From: Betaproteobacteria bacterium RIFCSPLOWO2_02_FULL_67_26
GTDB taxonomy: Bacteria > Pseudomonadota > Gammaproteobacteria > Burkholderiales > SG8-41
DNA length: 41,313 nucleotides
Direction of reading: 5' to 3'
Assembly (NCBI GenBank): GCA_001771935.1
Contig: MERD01000005.1
Location: 1 to 41,313 of the forward strand
The notes below the pieces were generated by a model. That model saw only the letters and a list, made by a program, of their open reading frames with translations. It was not told the DNA's origin and searched no databases. The position numbers and the translations under genes are program-made. Shown piece after piece: positions 1-8,235 of the stretch (the stretch's first letter is position 1; each line of letters starts with the position of its first letter).

Positions 1-353
1 GGGTCGGATTTGGGTCCGACCAGCACGAAATCGTTGTACATCACCGGCAGGCGCTTCACGCCGTGGCCCTCGGCAACGAACTTCTCTTCGGCGGACTTCG
101 CGTGCACGAACACGACGTCGGCATCTCCGCGCTTGCCCATGTCTAGAGACTGTCCCGTGCCGAGAGCGACCACCCTGACTTCGATCCTGGTTTTCTTCTG
201 AAAGATCGGCAACAGGTGCTTGAACAGCCCCGACTGCTCGGTGGAGGTGGTCGAGGCCACCGTAATGAAACTCTGCGCCAGTGCCCCAGGCGCGGCAGCC
301 AGCACCGAAGCAAGCAACAACGTTGCAATCCAACACCTCTGCTTCAACTCCAA
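1..353 (-). CDS. tupA: Tungstate ABC transporter substrate-binding protein, 3' end cut by window edge
   Basis: Periplasmic binding protein that would capture tungstate and deliver it to TupBC. About 117 N-terminal residues are visible; the gene runs off the left edge. After a hydrophobic signal peptide ending near ALAQ, the mature protein starts with the family motif VASTTSTEQSGLF, followed by GTGQSLDMGKRGDADVVFVH and VMYNDFVLVGP, all typical of TupA/WtpA-like tungstate binders. I chose the TTG at 353 because GAGGAGAG lies 5 bases upstream; it overlaps the end of tupC by 10 bases. A second TTG at 347 would give a 4-base overlap but has no spaced ribosome binding site. It is the third gene of tupB-tupC-tupA. 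Family assignment is strong; tungstate rather than molybdate is inferred from the family. Confidence 0.88.
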   Translation of the reverse strand, partial: MELKQRCWIATLLLASVLAAAPGALAQSFITVASTTSTEQSGLFKHLLPIFQKKTRIEVRVVALGTGQSLDMGKRGDADVVFVHAKSAEEKFVAEGHGVKRLPVMYNDFVLVGPKSD

Positions 354-1048
354 GGCAGCTCTCCTCTGATGAATGCATCGGCCTCCGCAGACTCGGGTTT
401 GACGAAAAATTGGTCCACCGGCGTACGTTCCACCAGGCGTCCCTGGCTGAGAAACAGGATTTCGTCGCCCACGCGCTTTGCCTGGCCGAGGTTGTGCGTG
501 GTCATGACGATCTTGGTGCCGCCGGCGCGGATCTGGCCAATGATGGTCTCGACGTCGCGCATGGCGCCGGGATCGAGATTGGCCGTCGGCTCGTCCAGGA
601 AAAGCACCTCGGGTCCCAGCGCCCAGGCCCGTGCGAGCGCAAGCTTCTGCTGCTCCCCGCCCGAGAGCACCCGCGCGGGGCGGTCGGCGATACCCGCCAG
701 GCCAACCGCATCGAGGACATCGCGCGCCCGCAGATCGCTTTCCCGCGGCGAGACCCCGGCAAGCTCCAATCCGTAGATCACGTTGGCCAGCGCGGAGCGC
801 CGCAGCATCACGGGACGCTGGAACACCATGGCCTGGCGGTTGCGCCCGTTCGCCGCGCCGCGCCAGGCGATGCTGCCGGAAGTCGGCTTGAGCAGGCCGT
901 GACAGAGCCGCATCAGCACGCTCTTCCCCGCCCCGTTCGGCCCAAGAATGATCGTGCGCGGCCCGGCGCCGATCTCGACCGACACGCGATCGATAATCGT
1001 CTTGCCGTTGATTCCGAACGAAAGCGAATCGAGCACCAGAGGCAGCAT
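344..1048 (-). CDS. tupC: Tungstate ABC transporter ATP-binding protein
   Basis: Cytoplasmic ATPase that energises tungstate import, 234 aa. Walker A is GPNGAGKS, the ABC signature is LSGGEQQ, Walker B is VLFLDEP, and the switch histidine lies in MTTHNLGQAKRV. The open frame extends upstream to 1105, but the homologous N-terminus begins at MLPLVLDSLSF, so I start at the ATG at 1048, which has GAAGG upstream and lies 7 bases after the tupB stop. The protein is a short, single-domain importer ATPase without the C-terminal regulatory domain of ModC, which fits TupC. It is translationally coupled to tupB before it and to tupA after it. Confidence 0.9.
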   Translation of the reverse strand: MLPLVLDSLSFGINGKTIIDRVSVEIGAGPRTIILGPNGAGKSVLMRLCHGLLKPTSGSIAWRGAANGRNRQAMVFQRPVMLRRSALANVIYGLELAGVSPRESDLRARDVLDAVGLAGIADRPARVLSGGEQQKLALARAWALGPEVLFLDEPTANLDPGAMRDVETIIGQIRAGGTKIVMTTHNLGQAKRVGDEILFLSQGRLVERTPVDQFFVKPESAEADAFIRGELPWS

Positions 1049-1055
1049 GTCGCCT

Positions 1056-1760
1056 TCACCCGTAACGCCGCTGCGCGGTGTCCTTGACCCAGTACGCGGC
1101 GGCATTGAGCGCCAGCACCAGCGTGATGAGGATGACGCCCAGTCCGAGCGCGAGCGGCAGGTCGCCCTTGCTGGTCTCGAGCGCGATCGCGGTCGTCATG
1201 ACGCGCGTCACGCCGTCGATGTTGCCCCCGACGATGATGACGGCGCCGACTTCCGCCGCCGCCCGCCCGAACCCGGCAAGCACGATCGTCACCAGCGAGA
1301 AGCGCGTATCCCACAGCAACGTCAACGCCGAGGCGATGGGACCGGCGCCCAGTGAGCGCAACTGGTCGCGATATTCCTGCCAGGCATCCTCGATCACCTG
1401 CCGCGAAAGCGCCGCAACGATCGGGAAAATGAGGATGGTTTGCGCCACCACCATGGCGGCGGGCGTGAACAGAATGCCGAACTGCCCGAGCGGCCCGGCA
1501 CGTGACAGCAACAGGTAAACCACCAGCCCCACCACCACCGGTGGAAGGCCCATCAGTGCATTCAGCACGACGATCAGCGTCTGCCGCCCCGGAAAGCGGC
1601 TCACCGCGATTGCCGCTCCCAGCGGCAGGCCAATCAGGCTCGCGAGCAGGACCGCAGTCAGGCTCACCCGCAGGGAGAGCAGCACGATCTCCGCGAGCTT
1701 GGAATCCACCCCGACGATCAGGCGCCTGGCTTCGTCTAGTGCTGTGAGGATCTCGTACAT
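1056..1760 (-). CDS. tupB: Tungstate ABC transporter permease
   Basis: Inner-membrane permease of 234 aa that forms the translocation channel with TupC. It shows about five to six hydrophobic segments, for example SLRVSLTAVLLASLIGLPLG and ALGLGVILITLVLALNAAA. The cytoplasmic coupling region EYRDQLRSLGAGPIASALT is the EAA-type loop that contacts the ATPase. The family motifs GRAAAEVGAVIIVGGNI and TRVMTTAIALETSKGDLPLA are characteristic of TupB-like proteins. The start is the ATG at 1760. It opens the tup operon, separated by 140 bases from the end of the upstream selenate-type transporter operon on the same strand. Confidence 0.9.
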   Translation of the reverse strand: MYEILTALDEARRLIVGVDSKLAEIVLLSLRVSLTAVLLASLIGLPLGAAIAVSRFPGRQTLIVVLNALMGLPPVVVGLVVYLLLSRAGPLGQFGILFTPAAMVVAQTILIFPIVAALSRQVIEDAWQEYRDQLRSLGAGPIASALTLLWDTRFSLVTIVLAGFGRAAAEVGAVIIVGGNIDGVTRVMTTAIALETSKGDLPLALGLGVILITLVLALNAAAYWVKDTAQRRYG

Positions 1761-1862
1761 TGCCTATGTTATGCCAGGCCCGTCATAAGTAGCCTGATGA
1801 TTTTGCTGCAGGACTATCCGTGAACATCCTCATCGACGGTATCGCGGGGGCTGCTTGCGCGG

Positions 1863-1876
1863 AAGTGCCGGCACTT
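1863..1876. promoter_or_regulatory. 14-bp perfect palindrome between the two transporter operons
   Basis: The sequence AAGTGCCGGCACTT is its own reverse complement. It lies in the 140-base gap (1761-1900) between the end of the upstream permease gene and tupB. It could be a dimeric regulator site or the stem of a small RNA hairpin. No run of T follows it on the minus strand, so it is not a convincing terminator, and it does not resemble a ModE box. The rest of this gap shows nothing clear. Confidence 0.3.
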
Positions 1877-1900
1877 GAAGCGTCCTCACTGTCCCGGCTG

Positions 1901-2665
1901 TTACCCGCCGGTCATCGCGCGTCGCAGCCAGGCGCTCGCGGTGTCCACCAGCACCACGAGCACGAGCATCGCGAGAATCACCGTCATCGCCTGCTGCTGG
2001 TGGAACAGACTCAACGAAAAATACAGCATCTGCCCTAGACCGCCGGCGCCCACTACGCCAAGGATCGCAGCCATGCGGATGTTGATCTCCCAGCGATACA
2101 GCGAGTATGCAACAAACTGCGGCAACACGTTGGGCATGGTGCCATACAGGAACGCGAGTGATGGCCGGCACCCCGACAATTGCAACGCTTGCACCGGCTC
2201 GGCCGGCGCGTTCTCAAGGGTTTCAGCGAACAGTCGTCCGATGACGCCCGTCGTATGCCACGCGAGCGCCAGCGTCCCGGCGAACGGTCCGAGTCCTGCG
2301 GCGATCACCATCAATGCCGCCCACACCAGCTCGGGAATCGAGCGCAGGAAGTTGAGCACGAGGCGGGCTACGGCCCGCGCGACTGTCCCGTAGCGTCCGG
2401 ACGCGGGCAGCGCAAGGAGCATCCCGAACACTGCAGCGAGCGCCGTACCGACTGCCGAGATGGCTATGGTTTCGAGGGTACCCTGGCCGATCTGAACCAG
2501 GTACTCACCCGACAAATCGGGCGGAAAGAACGATACGACGTAGTTCCACATCAGCGCCTGCGCTTCCGTCGTCAAAAGGTGCCCGAGGTCGAGCGAAAGG
2601 TATGCAAAGCTCGCCCAGACTGCTGATGCCAGCGCGGCAATAACCGCCCAGTGCATGGGCCTCAT
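1901..2665 (-). CDS. PhnE-like ABC permease, second copy (selenate-type importer)
   Basis: Membrane permease of 254 aa in the phosphonate/phosphite/selenate-type importer family. It has about five to six membrane segments and the PhnE-type EAA loop (LQLSGCRPSLAFLYGTMPNV) followed by PQFVAYSLYRWEINIRMAAI and LGVVGAGGLGQ, diagnostic of PhnE. The open frame extends upstream inside the previous gene, but the true start is the ATG at 2665, whose ATGA overlaps the stop of the first permease. Together with the first PhnE-like gene it would form a heterodimeric channel. The substrate is inferred from the binding protein at 4378-5241. Confidence 0.85.
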   Translation of the reverse strand: MRPMHWAVIAALASAVWASFAYLSLDLGHLLTTEAQALMWNYVVSFFPPDLSGEYLVQIGQGTLETIAISAVGTALAAVFGMLLALPASGRYGTVARAVARLVLNFLRSIPELVWAALMVIAAGLGPFAGTLALAWHTTGVIGRLFAETLENAPAEPVQALQLSGCRPSLAFLYGTMPNVLPQFVAYSLYRWEINIRMAAILGVVGAGGLGQMLYFSLSLFHQQQAMTVILAMLVLVVLVDTASAWLRRAMTGG

Positions 2666-3498
2666 GCGGTCAGCTTCCGTAGCAACGCGCTGAGGGTATC
2701 CGCAAGCACCACGAGCAGCAGAAAAATCAGCAGGATCGTGCTCACCTCTCCACCATTGAGCATACGCATGGAGAGCTCCATCTGTTGCCCGAGGCCGCCC
2801 GCGCCAACAAAGCCCATGATGACCGACGCGCGCACGGCGCACTCCCAGCGGTATACGGTGTAGGAGACCAGTTCCGGCAGCGCCGCCGGCCACATGCCAT
2901 AGAAAAACGCCACGAAACGACCGCTCCCGGTCTCGAGTAGCGCCGTTGTCGGCCGCACGTCGCCGGACTCCAGTATCTCTGAATAGACCTTGCCCAGCAT
3001 GCCGCCGTAGGCTACGCCGATTGCCAGTAGGCCGGCAGCCGGCCCCAGCCCCACGGCGCGCACGAAGAGCAGCGCCCACACGATTTCAGGAATGCTGCGA
3101 AACAACATGAGGGCAAACCGCGCCGGCAAACGCAATACACGGCCCAGGATGTAGCCGCGTCCCGGTCCTATGCGGGATATCGACAAGCTGCGCGTCACGA
3201 ACAACGCCAGGGGACAGCCGACCAGCATTGCGATCACCATGCCGGCTGTCGCGATCGCGAGCGTTTCCAGGGTGGATTTGAGCAGCAACTGGAGGAAATC
3301 GGCGGAGGTCGCGAGCGGAAAGAACGTCCCGATGAACTTTCCGACCGTATCCCGGTTGCGCGGATCGAACAGCACCGCCAAGTCGAATTCCGCCAACCGG
3401 AACCCGGGCCACAGCAGTGCGATGATCAGCACGGTCAGCGCAGCACGCGGCAAGGCGGAGGGATCCCTCGGGCCCCACACGGCAGCCGCTGCGCTCAT
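2662..3498 (-). CDS. PhnE-like ABC permease, first copy (selenate-type importer)
   Basis: Membrane permease of 278 aa, paralogous to the next gene downstream. An N-terminal hydrophobic helix (ALTVLIIALLWPGF) is followed by a region typical of long PhnE proteins, then the permease domain with FRSIPEIVWALLFVRAVGLG and the coupling loop TGSGRFVAFFYGMWPAALPE, and finally IMGFVGAGGLGQQMELSM. It starts at the ATG at 3498, 30 bases after the ATPase gene stop, with a weak purine-rich stretch upstream. Its stop overlaps the next start by 4 bases, which implies coupled translation of the two permeases. Confidence 0.87.
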   Translation of the reverse strand: MSAAAAVWGPRDPSALPRAALTVLIIALLWPGFRLAEFDLAVLFDPRNRDTVGKFIGTFFPLATSADFLQLLLKSTLETLAIATAGMVIAMLVGCPLALFVTRSLSISRIGPGRGYILGRVLRLPARFALMLFRSIPEIVWALLFVRAVGLGPAAGLLAIGVAYGGMLGKVYSEILESGDVRPTTALLETGSGRFVAFFYGMWPAALPELVSYTVYRWECAVRASVIMGFVGAGGLGQQMELSMRMLNGGEVSTILLIFLLLVVLADTLSALLRKLTA

Positions 3499-3528
3499 CG
3501 TTCGCCACTCATGGGCGCGGCGATTCCC

Positions 3529-4344
3529 TCACGAACACATCGGCTTGCGGCGTATTCCGGCTGCCTCGACCGCGAGCGGCTGATCGCCCTGGGTGGGCAC
3601 GGTCGCCTCGGACGCATAAAGCTCCCTCAACATCGCATCGGTGACGCGCACGGGCGGCAAGTCAAATTCCACTTCGCCGGCGCGCAGGCCGATGATCCGC
3701 GGAAACCAATGTAACGCCAGGTCCACGGCGTGCAGGCTTGCCACCAGCGTAATTCTGCGGGCCACCGCTTCACGGTTGAGTTCGCTGATGACCCGGTCGG
3801 AAAGGGCGGGATCGACCGCGGACACCGGTTCGTCTGCCAGCATCAGGTCCGGTTGCTGGTACAACACCCGCGCAACGCCGACGCGCTGCAGTTGCCCTCC
3901 CGAGAGACGATCGCACCGCTCGAACAGCTTGTCGGTGATTTCCATGCGCGCCAGCACCGATTGGGCGCCTGCTACGTCTACAGGGTAGGCGAGCGAGGCG
4001 AGGCCCTTCCACATGGGCCATTGCCCGACACGCCCGGCGAGCACGGCGGTCACGACCCGCTGGCGAGGCGGGATGGGCGGTGCCTGATGCACCATGCCGA
4101 TGCGCGAGCGCAGCTTTCGCAGGGCGCCCCGGCCCAGAATCCACGGCGCCGCGCCCAGGACTTCAATCGCGCCGGTAGCGGGGCGTTGTGCGGTCGCGAT
4201 CAGCCGCAGCAGTGTGCTCTTGCCGGCGCCCGACGGGCCAATGATCGCGACGCGCTCACCGGCACCGATCGAGATACTGACGCCGTTGACGGCGCGGTAG
4301 CCGTTCGAATAGACGAGGCCGACGCCGTCGAGCCGGAGGCTCAC
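3529..4344 (-). CDS. PhnC-like ABC ATPase (selenate-type importer)
   Basis: Cytoplasmic ATPase of 271 aa for the PhnE-like permeases. Walker A is GPSGAGKS, the signature is [13 protein letters not shown], and Walker B is LMLADEP followed by VSAVDP, the PhnC-type DEPVSA(L/V)DP motif. The switch histidine is in [18 protein letters not shown]-terminal tail of about 30 residues beyond the ATPase core is unremarkable. The start is GTG at 4344 with GAGG spaced 5 bases upstream; the upstream ATG at 4355 is out of frame. The gene follows the binding-protein gene by 33 bases, so D, C, E, E form one operon. Confidence 0.88.
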   Translation of the reverse strand: MSLRLDGVGLVYSNGYRAVNGVSISIGAGERVAIIGPSGAGKSTLLRLIATAQRPATGAIEVLGAAPWILGRGALRKLRSRIGMVHQAPPIPPRQRVVTAVLAGRVGQWPMWKGLASLAYPVDVAGAQSVLARMEITDKLFERCDRLSGGQLQRVGVARVLYQQPDLMLADEPVSAVDPALSDRVISELNREAVARRITLVASLHAVDLALHWFPRIIGLRAGEVEFDLPPVRVTDAMLRELYASEATVPTQGDQPLAVEAAGIRRKPMCS

Positions 4345-4377
4345 CAGGTCCTCATTACGGACAGATGCCGTGCCATC

Positions 4378-5241
4378 TTACTTGAGCAACCCCGCCGAAC
4401 GGGCCGCCGCCTCTATGCCCTTGTAGTTCCCGAGCTTGGTTGCAACGAACCTGCTGGCCCGTTGCAGATCAAGGAGCTCCTTGTCAGCCGGTTTCTTGGG
4501 GTCGAGCTTCAGGAAAGCTGCCGTCAACTTATTTACCAGCGCCGGGTTCAGATCCCCGCGCACCGTCCAGTTGTAGTCGTAGTATGGCGGTGTGGTCCAG
4601 ATCACGGCCACCTTCTTCAGATCCACCTTCTTTTCCCCGGCCAGCTTGTCCCAGACCGACGCGTTTAGCACGCCGGCCTCCACCTTGCCCGATTCCACCT
4701 GCAACGCAGTGGCGTCATGTGCGCCAGAATACGCAATGCGCTTGAAGTCCTTCTCCGGATTGATCTTGTTCTCGAGCAGGTAGAAGCGCGGCATCAGGTG
4801 GCCCGAAGTGGATGATACCGATCCGAACGTGAAATTCTTCCCCTTGAGGTCGGCAAGCCCCTTGATTCCGCTCGCGGTATTGGCGATGAACTTGCTGGTG
4901 AACTTCTCGTCCTCGGCTCGTTGCGCGATGGGAATAGCGTTTCCCGTGCGCAAACGCGCCTGTACGAAAGTGAATCCGCCAAGCCAGGCGAGATCGACCT
5001 TCTTCGCCGCCAGCGCTTCCACCACGGCTGCGTAGTCGGTGACCGGGGTGTATTCGACCTTCATCCCCACTTGCTTCTCCAGGTAGCTGGCAACCTTCGA
5101 GAACTTGCGTTGCAGCTCCGTGGGCGACTCATCCGGTATCGCCGAAATGCGCAACACATTCTGGGCGTGCGCAGTGACGTCCCCCAAGCCTGTTACCAGC
5201 GATAGCATGAAAATTACGTCAAGAATCCTGCGTCGGTTCAT
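4378..5241 (-). CDS. PhnD-like substrate-binding protein, putative selenate-binding subfamily
   Basis: Periplasmic binding protein of 287 aa with a signal peptide that would be cleaved after TAHA. The sequence (SAIPDESPTELQRKFSKVA, TPVTDYAAVVEALAAKKVD, WLGGFTFVQARLRTG, SVSSTSGHLMPRFYLL, YSGAHDATALQVESGKVEAG, TTPPYYDYNWTVRGDL) matches the PhnD-related subfamily annotated as putative selenate ABC transporter binding protein, which is repeatedly found near selD and selU. This window carries both selD and selU about 23 kb away. It heads a four-gene importer operon and has an extended -10 promoter upstream. Phosphonate or phosphite transport is the alternative, but no C-P lyase or ptx gene is present. 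The selenium role is inference from subfamily and context. Confidence 0.82.
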   Translation of the reverse strand: MNRRRILDVIFMLSLVTGLGDVTAHAQNVLRISAIPDESPTELQRKFSKVASYLEKQVGMKVEYTPVTDYAAVVEALAAKKVDLAWLGGFTFVQARLRTGNAIPIAQRAEDEKFTSKFIANTASGIKGLADLKGKNFTFGSVSSTSGHLMPRFYLLENKINPEKDFKRIAYSGAHDATALQVESGKVEAGVLNASVWDKLAGEKKVDLKKVAVIWTTPPYYDYNWTVRGDLNPALVNKLTAAFLKLDPKKPADKELLDLQRASRFVATKLGNYKGIEAAARSAGLLK

Positions 5242-5294
5242 GAGATTTTCTTGAAAGTTGAGCAGCGCGCCGCTGGCAGCGCGTCAGAGCGCGT

Positions 5295-5303
5295 TTTATA
5301 GCA
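5295..5303 (-). promoter_or_regulatory. Extended -10 promoter element for the selenate-type importer
   Basis: Read on the minus strand, the element is TGCTATAAA: a TGn extension followed by TATAAA, 5 of 6 to the sigma-70 -10 consensus. It lies about 55 bases upstream of the binding-protein start codon. No good -35 box is visible at the right distance, as is usual for extended -10 promoters. On the other strand a TAGAAT at 5331-5336 could serve moeA, but its -35 is poor. Confidence 0.5.
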
Positions 5304-5378
5304 TAAATTCCCCCATCTCCTTTGGTGGGCTAGAATGTGCGCACCAATGCCGGCCGGATAGTCGACGGAAAAGTCCCC

Positions 5379-6653
5379 ATGAATGAGCCTGTTAGAGACG
5401 CGCGCGCGATCAGCTGCGCCGATGACTACGACCCGAACTCGATGCCGGTCACGAAGGCGCGAGAGGTCATCGCCCGCTTCCTGACGCCGCTAACCGCCAC
5501 GGAGCGCGTGAACATCCGCGCCGCGTTCGGCCGGGTGCTGGCCGAGGACGTGGTGTCTCCTCTCGACGTTCCCGCCCACGACAATTCCGCCATGGACGGC
5601 TATGCGGTGCGCTTCGCCGACCTCAAGGCCGACGGCGACGTCACGTTGAATAACGCCGGCACGTCCTTTGCCGGCGCGCCGTTCAAGGGCGCGGTGGGCG
5701 CCGCTCAATGCGTGCGCATCATGACCGGCGGCGTGGTGCCGGCAGGCGCCGACACCATCGTCATGCAGGAGCACGTCAAGGCCGACGGCGACAGGGTCAC
5801 CATCGGGAAGGGGCACAGGAAGGGTCAGAACTTGCGCAAGGCTGGCGAAGACCTGGCGACCGGCCAGGTGGCGTTGAAGCGCGGCATCACGCTCAAGCCG
5901 GCGGATGCCGGGTTGATCTCCTCCCTCGGCATCGGCGAAGTCACCGTCTACCGCAGGCTGCGGGTCGCGTTCTTCTCCACCGGCGACGAGCTGGTCTCGA
6001 TCGGCACGCAACCAAAGGAAGGCCAGATCTTCGACAGCAACCGCTACACCCTGCACGCCATGCTGACGCGCCTCGGCTGCGAGGTGATGGACATGGGCGT
6101 GGTGCGCGACGATCCGAAGCTGCTCGAACGCGCGTTCGGCGAGGCGGCGGCTTCCGCGGACGTGGTCATCACCAGCGGCGGCGTTTCGGTGGGTGAGGCC
6201 GATTTCGTGAAGGACCTGTTGAACCAGCTCGGCGAGGTCGTGTTCTGGAAGATCGCGATGAAGCCGGGACGCCCCCTCGCCTACGGCAAGATCGGCGCCG
6301 CGCATTTCTTCGGCCTGCCCGGCAACCCGGTCTCGGTCATGGTGACGTTCTACGAATTCGTGCGCGACGCCCTGCTGAAGCTCGCCGGCTGCGACCCGGT
6401 GCCGGTGGTGCCGACCTTCAAGGTGCCCTGCACTTCCAGCCTCAAGAAAGCGCCCGGCCGCACCGAGTTCCAGCGTGGAATCCTGTCGCAGGACGCCGCC
6501 GGCAACTGGAGCGTACGCGTCACCGGCGAGCAGGGCTCCGGCATCCTGCGCTCGATGTCCGAAGCCAACTGTTTCATCATCCTGCCCACCGACCAGGGCA
6601 ACGTCACGCCCGGCGCACTGGTCGAGGTGCAGGTGATGGAAGGGATCATATGA
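5379..6653 (+). CDS. moeA: Molybdopterin molybdenumtransferase MoeA
   Basis: Inserts molybdate (or tungstate) into adenylylated molybdopterin, the last common step of molybdenum cofactor synthesis; 424 aa, cytoplasmic. Typical motifs run in order: PVTKAREVI, VPAHDNSAMDGYAV, RIMTGGVVPAGADTIVMQE, RKAGEDL, FFSTGDELV, FDSNRYTL, TSGGVSVGEADFVK (the Moco-binding fold shared with MogA), FWKIAMKPGRPLAYG and FGLPGNPVSVMVTF. The frame is open from 5337, but I prefer the ATG at 5379 with GGAAAAG about 5 bases upstream. Its stop overlaps the fumarase start. With moaA and mobA in the same window it supplies cofactor to the FDH. Confidence 0.93.
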   Translation: MNEPVRDARAISCADDYDPNSMPVTKAREVIARFLTPLTATERVNIRAAFGRVLAEDVVSPLDVPAHDNSAMDGYAVRFADLKADGDVTLNNAGTSFAGAPFKGAVGAAQCVRIMTGGVVPAGADTIVMQEHVKADGDRVTIGKGHRKGQNLRKAGEDLATGQVALKRGITLKPADAGLISSLGIGEVTVYRRLRVAFFSTGDELVSIGTQPKEGQIFDSNRYTLHAMLTRLGCEVMDMGVVRDDPKLLERAFGEAAASADVVITSGGVSVGEADFVKDLLNQLGEVVFWKIAMKPGRPLAYGKIGAAHFFGLPGNPVSVMVTFYEFVRDALLKLAGCDPVPVVPTFKVPCTSSLKKAPGRTEFQRGILSQDAAGNWSVRVTGEQGSGILRSMSEANCFIILPTDQGNVTPGALVEVQVMEGII

Positions 6654-8167
6654 CCACCATCAAGCAGGACGATTTCATCCAGAGCATCGCCGACGGCTTC
6701 CAGTTCATCTCCATCTACCACCCGGTGGATTTCATCAAGGCGATGGGCGAGGCCTACGAGCGGGAGCAGTCGCCGGCAGCGAAGAACGCAATCGCGCAAA
6801 TCCTCATGAACTCGCGCATGGCGACCGAAGGCCACCGCCCGGTCTGCCAGGACACCGGCATCGCCGTGGTGTTCCTGAAGGTCGGGATGGACGTGCGCTG
6901 GGACGCGAAGATGAGCGTCCAGGACATGGTCAACGAGGGCGTGCGCCGCGCCTATACCGACAAGGACAACCCGCTGCGCGCCTCGATCCTTGCCGATCCG
7001 GCGGGCGCCCGGAGGAATACGCGCGACAACACGCCGGCGGTGGTGCACATGGAGCTCGTCCCCGGCAGCACGGTGGAAGCCAGGCTTGCCGCCAAGGGCG
7101 GCGGCTCCGAAAACAAGTCGCGCTTCGCCATCCTCAATCCCAGCGATTCGGTGGTGGACTGGATCCTCGAGCAGGTCCCGACCATGGGCGGCGACTGGTG
7201 TCCGCCCGGAATGCTGGGGATCGGCATCGGCGGCACCGCCGAGAAGGCCATGGTGCTCGCCAAGGAATCTCTGATGGACCCCCTCGACATGCACGAGTTG
7301 AAGGCGCGCGGCCCGAAGACGCGGGCCGAGGAGCTGCGCATCGAGATATTCGAGAAGGTCAACGCCCTCGGCATCGGCGCCCAGGGCCTCGGCGGCCTCA
7401 CCACCGTGCTGGACGTGAAGGTGCTCGACTACCCGACCCACGCGACGTCACTCCCCGTTGCCGTCATACCCAATTGCGCGGCAACCCGGCACGTCGAGTT
7501 CCACCTCGACGGCAGCGGGCCCGCGCGCTTTGAGGCACCGGGTCTCGAGAACTGGCCAAAGCTCGCAGTCGATCTCGCGAGCGGCGCGCAGCGCGTCAAT
7601 CTCGAGACCCTCACCAAGGCGGAAACGGCGACATGGAAGGCGGGCGACCGGCTCCTGCTCACCGGAAAAATCCTCACCGGCCGGGACGCGGCCCACAAGC
7701 GGCTCGCCGATCTCATCGCGAAGGGAGAAAAGCTGCCGGTGGATTTCACCAACCGCTTTATCTACTACGTCGGGCCGGTGGACGCTGTCCGCGACGAAGT
7801 CGTCGGGCCGGCCGGCCCCACGACCTCGCGGCGCATGGACAAGTTCATGGATACCATGCTGGGTCAGACCGGGCTGCTCGGCTCGATCGGCAAGTCGGAG
7901 CGCGGGAAGCAGGCGGTGGAGGCGATCAAGCGCCACAAGGGGATACACCTGATCGCGGTGGGCGGGGCCGCCTACCTGGTGTCGAAGGCGATCCGCGCCT
8001 CGCGCGTGCTGGCGTTCCAGGACCTCGGCATGGAGGCGATCCACGAATTCGACGTGAAGGACATGCCGGTGACGGTCGCCGTGGACGCCACGGGCAACGC
8101 GGCGCACGAATCCGGTCCCCGCGAGTGGCGCGCCCGCATCGCGAAGATTCCGGTTACCGTCGCCTGA
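6650..8167 (+). CDS. Class I (4Fe-4S) fumarate hydratase
   Basis: Reversible hydration of fumarate to L-malate in the TCA cycle; 505 aa, cytoplasmic, oxygen-sensitive. It is a single-chain class I enzyme with N-terminal alpha-like and C-terminal beta-like domains. The three cluster ligands are Cys66 (RPVCQDTG), Cys184 (GDWCPPGM) and Cys276 (PNCAATRH), spaced as expected for the family. The C-terminal part has GPTTSRRMDKFMDTML and AVGGAAYLV. The ATG lies within the moeA stop (ATATGA), a 4-base overlap, so translation should be coupled. The pairing with moeA is functionally unexpected. A strong hairpin terminator follows at 8187. Confidence 0.94.
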   Translation: MTTIKQDDFIQSIADGFQFISIYHPVDFIKAMGEAYEREQSPAAKNAIAQILMNSRMATEGHRPVCQDTGIAVVFLKVGMDVRWDAKMSVQDMVNEGVRRAYTDKDNPLRASILADPAGARRNTRDNTPAVVHMELVPGSTVEARLAAKGGGSENKSRFAILNPSDSVVDWILEQVPTMGGDWCPPGMLGIGIGGTAEKAMVLAKESLMDPLDMHELKARGPKTRAEELRIEIFEKVNALGIGAQGLGGLTTVLDVKVLDYPTHATSLPVAVIPNCAATRHVEFHLDGSGPARFEAPGLENWPKLAVDLASGAQRVNLETLTKAETATWKAGDRLLLTGKILTGRDAAHKRLADLIAKGEKLPVDFTNRFIYYVGPVDAVRDEVVGPAGPTTSRRMDKFMDTMLGQTGLLGSIGKSERGKQAVEAIKRHKGIHLIAVGGAAYLVSKAIRASRVLAFQDLGMEAIHEFDVKDMPVTVAVDATGNAAHESGPREWRARIAKIPVTVA

Positions 8168-8186
8168 GATCAATCGCGGCCAAATG

Positions 8187-8215
8187 AAAAAGCCCGGGAG
8201 TCCCGGGCTTTTTTT
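8187..8215. terminator. Bidirectional rho-independent terminator between fumarase and the FDH operon
   Basis: A GC-rich stem GCCCGGG/CCCGGGC with a 3-base loop is flanked by A5 on the left and T7 on the right, so it can terminate the moeA-fumarase transcript on the plus strand. It can also terminate the formate dehydrogenase operon, which ends at 8236 on the minus strand. Confidence 0.92.
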
Positions 8216-8235
8216 CAGGCGGCAGACCGGTTCTG

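Noticed and set aside
1863-1876. Terminator of the selenate-type importer operon
   Set aside because: The palindrome has no T run after it on the minus strand, so I list it only as a possible regulatory site.
1901-5241. Phosphonate uptake operon (phnCDE)
   Set aside because: The ATPase and permeases look like PhnC and PhnE, but the binding protein fits the putative selenate subfamily and there is no C-P lyase, phnX or ptx gene in the window. Phosphonate use is not excluded, only less supported.
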